A stretch of 8,735 nt of DNA, from NCBI GenBank assembly GCA_028711675.1, contig JAQTRT010000127.1, forward strand, positions 1 through 8,735, given 5' to 3'. This document shows positions 5,439 to 8,735 of this stretch, piece after piece. Source of the DNA: a bacterium. Lineage in GTDB: Bacteria; Spirochaetota; JAHITG01. Below the pieces are notes generated by a model. It saw only the letters and a list, made by a program, of their open reading frames with translations. It had not been told where the DNA came from and ran no database searches. A program made the position numbers and the translations under genes. The number at the start of each line of letters is the position of its first letter. Position 1 is the stretch's first letter.

Positions 5439-7190
5439 TTAAAACTCCCTGTACTCCCTTTTGATCCTGTCATCCCGGACATCCGGCTTATTAAAAAGAT
5501 AATCAACGGCTGCCCGGGCCTGTACGGTATTGTCCGAATACGTGCAGAGTATGGTTCTGATCTCCTTCATGTCCTCTATATTGTGCTTATGAAGAAGATT
5601 GATTATGATAAGGTTCCTGTTCTTCCGGGAAACGGCCCGGACCAGCTCCTTATATTTCCTGCTCAACACGGTCATGATAACGACGCTGCCGGGATCGATC
5701 TGGCTGAGGATCCTGTCCTTTTCAGTCTCATTTATATCATCCGAAAAATACGGTTCCATACGGATAAAAGTGAGTTTCGTTTTTATATATTTCCTGCACT
5801 CCTGATACAGACTATCCTTGCTGGTAATAAGGATAAAATTCTTCTTCATCATGTCCGGCCGGCTCTTCAGGGGGACCAGGTTATCGGCATTCCTGTACAG
5901 GTCCGTGGTGTTGAGCGAAAGGAGATAATTCAATTCCTTAAAACGGGCATTATCGATAAAGTCCAGTTTGGAATAGTATTTTTTGAACAGGGGTATATCA
6001 TAATTTTTCGAGGAAAAATACCGCACCTTATTCCTTTTCCGGAAGAGGATAGATTTGTACTTCAGTATCTTCTTCACGGAGCCGATGGTCTGGTTCCGGA
6101 ACTGCGGATCGGCCAGATACTGCCTTTTCAGGTATTGGATGATCTCGACGATCTTCTCCGGCGGTTCGCTCACCAGGACAATGTCCACGCCGGACTTCAT
6201 GGAACGGTAAACCGCCATTTCAATGGACATCATCTTTTTTACGGGAGGGATGTTCATCTCATCGGAAAAGATCAATCCGTAATAATGATTCATCTTTATA
6301 AGATAATGCTGGATGATGATAGGGGAAAAAACAGCCGGGACGTAGTACCACATCCAGTAGTTGTTCTTGTCCACAGTTTCCATATGCTTCACAAGGCTGG
6401 GAACGGAAACATTACCTATCATCAGTCCGTTCTCATACCCTTTTAACAGTTCATTGAACGGCTTCAGGTCTTCCTGGAGCAGCGTCCTGAAATCTTTCTT
6501 GTTTGTCAGGAAGCTCACATGCGGATCAGCCTCGTTCCGGCCCAGACTGGGATAATGCTTGATCACAGGAAGCACATCCTGTTTCAGATGGGCTTTAATG
6601 GATTCAGAGGCCAGTTCAACCACGAGGTCCGGGTCCTGCCCGAAAGAACGCGGGCCGATGACCCAGTTCTTCCGGTTCAGGGCCAGGTCCACCACCGGGG
6701 CGAAGTTCACGTTGATCCCGACCGTCTTTAATTCAGTGGCAATAAGCTTGGCAGCCAAATACGCGTAATGCCGCTTTCCCGTCCTGCCAATAGCCTGATT
6801 GGACGGAGGAATGGTAAAACCTTTCCGTAAATGCGCGATCCATCCGCCCTCCTGGTCCGTGGCCACCAGGAGCGGAATGTTCTTCCTGTCCGCCAGAGCC
6901 GTGTTCTGGCAGTTCCTGATCAGGTCATAAAGCTGTTTCTTGTCCTGAAAGTTATGACCGTAGATCTTGATGTTACCCACATGATATTTCTCAAGCAGTT
7001 CCCTGAATTTACCGGTCATTACATATCCTTCGGGCGCGACCATAAGCCTCTGCCCGATCTGATAATCCACGGACATGCGGACCAGGAACTCGCTGAATTT
7101 ATAATTCTGGTAAATCCGGATAAAATAATAAAGAGAGGAAAAGACCAGAAAAATAAAAATAATATCCTTATATTTGCCTTTGAAAATCAT
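5439..7190 (-). CDS. Membrane-anchored glycoside hydrolase family 3 protein, NagZ-like
   Basis: Probable beta-N-acetylhexosaminidase-type GH3 enzyme, likely acting on peptidoglycan or other glycans outside the cytoplasmic membrane. Residues about 9-26 form one hydrophobic segment after a Lys-rich start, read as an uncleaved signal anchor. The TIM barrel (about 40-385) shows TDQEGG at 111-116, INVNFAPVVDL at 159-169, RSFGQDP at 181-187, the loop KHYPSLG at 211-217 with D222-P223-H224, and the probable nucleophile D310 in IFSDEMN. The NagZ signature KH[FI]PG[HL]G-x4-D[ST]H is thus kept in its key Asp-His pair but differs at three sites. Residues about 405-570 resemble the smaller C-terminal domain of two-domain GH3 enzymes (RNADNLVPLK; ILCTYSD..QARAAVDYLF), with a short basic tail. 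The start at 7190 has GGGA upstream, and an in-frame stop lies just before. Substrate is uncertain. Confidence 0.88.
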   Translation of the reverse strand: MIFKGKYKDIIFIFLVFSSLYYFIRIYQNYKFSEFLVRMSVDYQIGQRLMVAPEGYVMTGKFRELLEKYHVGNIKIYGHNFQDKKQLYDLIRNCQNTALADRKNIPLLVATDQEGGWIAHLRKGFTIPPSNQAIGRTGKRHYAYLAAKLIATELKTVGINVNFAPVVDLALNRKNWVIGPRSFGQDPDLVVELASESIKAHLKQDVLPVIKHYPSLGRNEADPHVSFLTNKKDFRTLLQEDLKPFNELLKGYENGLMIGNVSVPSLVKHMETVDKNNYWMWYYVPAVFSPIIIQHYLIKMNHYYGLIFSDEMNIPPVKKMMSIEMAVYRSMKSGVDIVLVSEPPEKIVEIIQYLKRQYLADPQFRNQTIGSVKKILKYKSILFRKRNKVRYFSSKNYDIPLFKKYYSKLDFIDNARFKELNYLLSLNTTDLYRNADNLVPLKSRPDMMKKNFILITSKDSLYQECRKYIKTKLTFIRMEPYFSDDINETEKDRILSQIDPGSVVIMTVLSRKYKELVRAVSRKNRNLIIINLLHKHNIEDMKEIRTILCTYSDNTVQARAAVDYLFNKPDVRDDRIKREYREF

Positions 7191-7297
7191 GCTATTCCCT
7201 TACCTGCTGTGGAGGATTTTCCCTTCTGCAACCTGATTCCTGACGGATATTTTAATTTCTTTGTGTCCCTGCGGTATACCCCGGATCGCTGCTCTTT
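7191..7297 (-). other. Gap between the DUF4159 and GH3 genes
   Basis: The 107 bases hold no convincing promoter, terminator or gene. A short GGTATACC palindrome is the only local symmetry. A minus-strand frame stays open across the gap but has no start codon. The GH3 gene may be transcribed through from the upstream genes or have an unrecognised promoter here. Confidence 0.4.
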
Positions 7298-7960
7298 TCA
7301 GTACATCAGGCTGTAATAGATGATATTCACGCCCATTTTCAGGGATGCTTCCCTTTTATCCAGGGAATCGTGATACACTTCTTCCTTTTCCCAGCCGTCG
7401 CCGATATCGGAATTATAAGCGTAGAACACAACCAGCCTGTTCTCGTAGAAGATCCCCAGACCTTTCGAAGGCCCCTGAAAGTGCTCATGTACCTTGGGAA
7501 GCCCGTCCGGGAAATCATACTTGACATGATAAACAGGATGGCTGAACGGGACCTCGACGAAGTCCCTGTCCGGAAAGACCTTTTTTATCTCACGCTTGAA
7601 CGCATCAAAAAGCCCGTAATCGTCATTGCAGAAAAGAAACCCTCCGTTCGTGAGGTATTTTTTCAGCCGGCCGGCCTCCTCCTGCGTGAACCTGATGTTC
7701 TCATGGCCGTTGACGAGGATAAAGGGGTACAGGAAAAAATCGTCGTCTGTAATGCTTACGGTCTTCTGGTCCGGCGCGATATTAAGGTCCGTATTCTTTT
7801 TTACGTACGAGACGAGGTTCTTTACGGCCGGAAGGATGCTGTACCAATCCCCGCCTCCGCCGTACTTGAGCACGGCGAAGACAAAATCGTATTCATTATA
7901 GATATCAGCAAGAACAGGGAAAGCAAAGAGCAGCAGGACTGACAGAATGATTTTTTTCAT
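7298..7960 (-). CDS. Exported DUF4159 domain protein
   Basis: This 220-residue protein matches the DUF4159 layout: a Y-GGG-DWY element near 33-40, LYPFILVNGHENI near 78-89, RLKKYLTNGGFLFCNDD at 98-114, FP...VPFSHPVYHVKY near 129-148, ENRLVVFYAYNSDIGDGW at 173-190, and a closing MGVNIIYY at 209-216. The order and the paired GG / DD / HP motifs are those of the family, which is thought to have a glutamine-amidotransferase-like fold and no established reaction. Residues 1-18 form a clear signal peptide ending VLA, so the protein is probably periplasmic. Its ATG shares one base with the TAA of the protease gene (TAATG), indicating translational coupling, and its own Shine-Dalgarno sequence is weak. 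The nearby protease and GH3 enzyme suggest an envelope role (inference). Confidence 0.85.
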   Translation of the reverse strand: MKKIILSVLLLFAFPVLADIYNEYDFVFAVLKYGGGGDWYSILPAVKNLVSYVKKNTDLNIAPDQKTVSITDDDFFLYPFILVNGHENIRFTQEEAGRLKKYLTNGGFLFCNDDYGLFDAFKREIKKVFPDRDFVEVPFSHPVYHVKYDFPDGLPKVHEHFQGPSKGLGIFYENRLVVFYAYNSDIGDGWEKEEVYHDSLDKREASLKMGVNIIYYSLMY

Positions 7961-8735
7961 TATTGCTTTTTAAATATCAGCTCCGCATTGATGATCTCGA
8001 TAGCCATCTTAAGCTGCGTATCAAAGCTCAGGTCATAGAGCGGTTCCTTTTTATCCTTATACTGTTCCTGCCTGATCATGCGTTTCACGATCATTTTGTT
8101 AAGATCGATGTTCCTGTTCTTCAGGTCATCCATAAGGCTGTCCGTCTCTTTCTCCGTGGGCAATTTGTTCTTTTTTACGAAATCCTCTATGATCTTCTCG
8201 TCGATGAGCCGCTTGGCCTGCTTGACCTCCTCCTTGGAGAGCTGAGGCAGTTCGATCTCGATATCCGGCTCGATGCCGATCTGATGGATCTTGATCCCGG
8301 CCGGTGTATAATAATAAGCTGTGGTAAAGCGGAGGCCGTATCCGGCATCCAGGTTGATGACGGACTGGACCGATCCTTTGCCGAAAGTCTTGGTACCGAT
8401 CAGGATACCGCGTTTGTGGTCCTTGATGGCGCCGGCAAAGATCTCCGAAGCAGAGGCGGAACCGCTGTTCACAAGCACCACAAGGGGAAGGTTGACCGGG
8501 ACGACATTATTGCCTGTGGCATAAAATTCCTTCTTTAAAAAGCTGTTATAGGAGAGCGTATCTTCCCTGGGCTTGATGGAAACGATCAGGCCCTCGCGGA
8601 TAAACTGGTCAGAGACCTCAACCGCCACATCCAGGAGTCCGCCCGGATCGTTACGGAGGTCCATGATAATGCCCTTTACTTTTTTATTCAGCACCTGGAG
8701 AAGGGCCGCTTTCAGCTCCTGGGACGCGTTCTTCC
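7960..8735 (-). CDS. ctpA: S41 family C-terminal processing peptidase, 5' end beyond the window
   Basis: Serine protease of the CtpA/Prc/tail-specific family, which cleaves proteins from their C-termini in the periplasm and in many bacteria controls peptidoglycan hydrolases. 257 complete codons are present. The frame runs open to the window edge, so the GTG at 8694 is internal, not the start. The signal peptide and PDZ domain lie outside. Visible are IIMDLRNDPGG, the catalytic Ser (codon 8452-8454) as the middle Ser of GSASASE, and the catalytic Lys (codon 8377-8379) in TKTFGKGSVQ, exactly 25 residues later as in characterised members. TPAGIKIHQIGIEPDIEIEL follows, then a Lys/Glu-rich helical C-terminus. 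The TAA overlaps the ATG of the DUF4159 gene by one base. All active-site residues in view are intact. Confidence 0.95.
   Translation of the reverse strand, partial: KNASQELKAALLQVLNKKVKGIIMDLRNDPGGLLDVAVEVSDQFIREGLIVSIKPREDTLSYNSFLKKEFYATGNNVVPVNLPLVVLVNSGSASASEIFAGAIKDHKRGILIGTKTFGKGSVQSVINLDAGYGLRFTTAYYYTPAGIKIHQIGIEPDIEIELPQLSKEEVKQAKRLIDEKIIEDFVKKNKLPTEKETDSLMDDLKNRNIDLNKMIVKRMIRQEQYKDKKEPLYDLSFDTQLKMAIEIINAELIFKKQ

Noticed and set aside
5583..6446. 287-codon + strand frame opposite the GH3 gene
   Set aside because: It is antisense to a gene with clear GH3 motifs, has no ribosome-binding site, and its composition is that of a complementary-strand frame.
7191..7340. Open minus-strand frame of about 47 codons crossing the DUF4159-GH3 gap
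   Set aside because: It has no ATG, GTG or TTG start in a sensible place, overlaps the end of the DUF4159 gene in another frame, and resembles no known family.

Overview
The window is a piece of ordinary, gene-dense bacterial chromosome with moderate GC. It carries housekeeping and cell-envelope genes and two striking palindromic intergenic elements. Alanine racemase, an exported S41 C-terminal processing protease, a DUF4159 protein with a signal peptide and a membrane-anchored GH3 enzyme suggest a bacterium with peptidoglycan and probably a periplasm (diderm). The gene mix and Lys/Ile/Arg-rich proteins would fit an uncultivated diderm lineage such as Omnitrophota or Elusimicrobiota. That is an impression, not something the sequence proves. 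The code is standard: of the eight complete gene ends seen, four are TAA and four are TGA.

Layout. The left part reads rightward. Bases 1-853 are the last ~284 codons of a UvrD/PcrA-type helicase, interrupted by an in-frame TAA at 176-178. Bases 854-1075 hold a 135-bp element that can fold into a three-way junction, followed by a possible alr promoter. The gene alr spans 1076-2203. It converges with lysS, and between their stop codons lies a perfect 35-bp inverted repeat (2202-2236 / 2291-2325) that supplies the last codons and stop of lysS.

From 2308 to the right edge all genes read leftward. hpt, rluD and lysS form a tight unit (8-bp overlap, then a 1-nt gap) behind a good sigma70-type promoter at 5295-5322. 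Further right, the S41 protease (cut by the window edge), DUF4159 and GH3 genes form a second leftward group. The protease and DUF4159 genes share a TAATG junction, and a 107-nt gap precedes GH3. All three products are predicted to act outside the cytoplasmic membrane, so they may work together in envelope or peptidoglycan turnover (inference).

No RNA gene, CRISPR array, insertion sequence with a transposase, or obvious defence system is visible. No stretch longer than 300 bases lacks a gene. The points most worth a second look are the two palindromic elements, whose arms share a sequence pattern, a possible decayed third copy at 5349-5418, the helicase nonsense codon, and the GH3 enzyme with an altered NagZ-type active-site loop.
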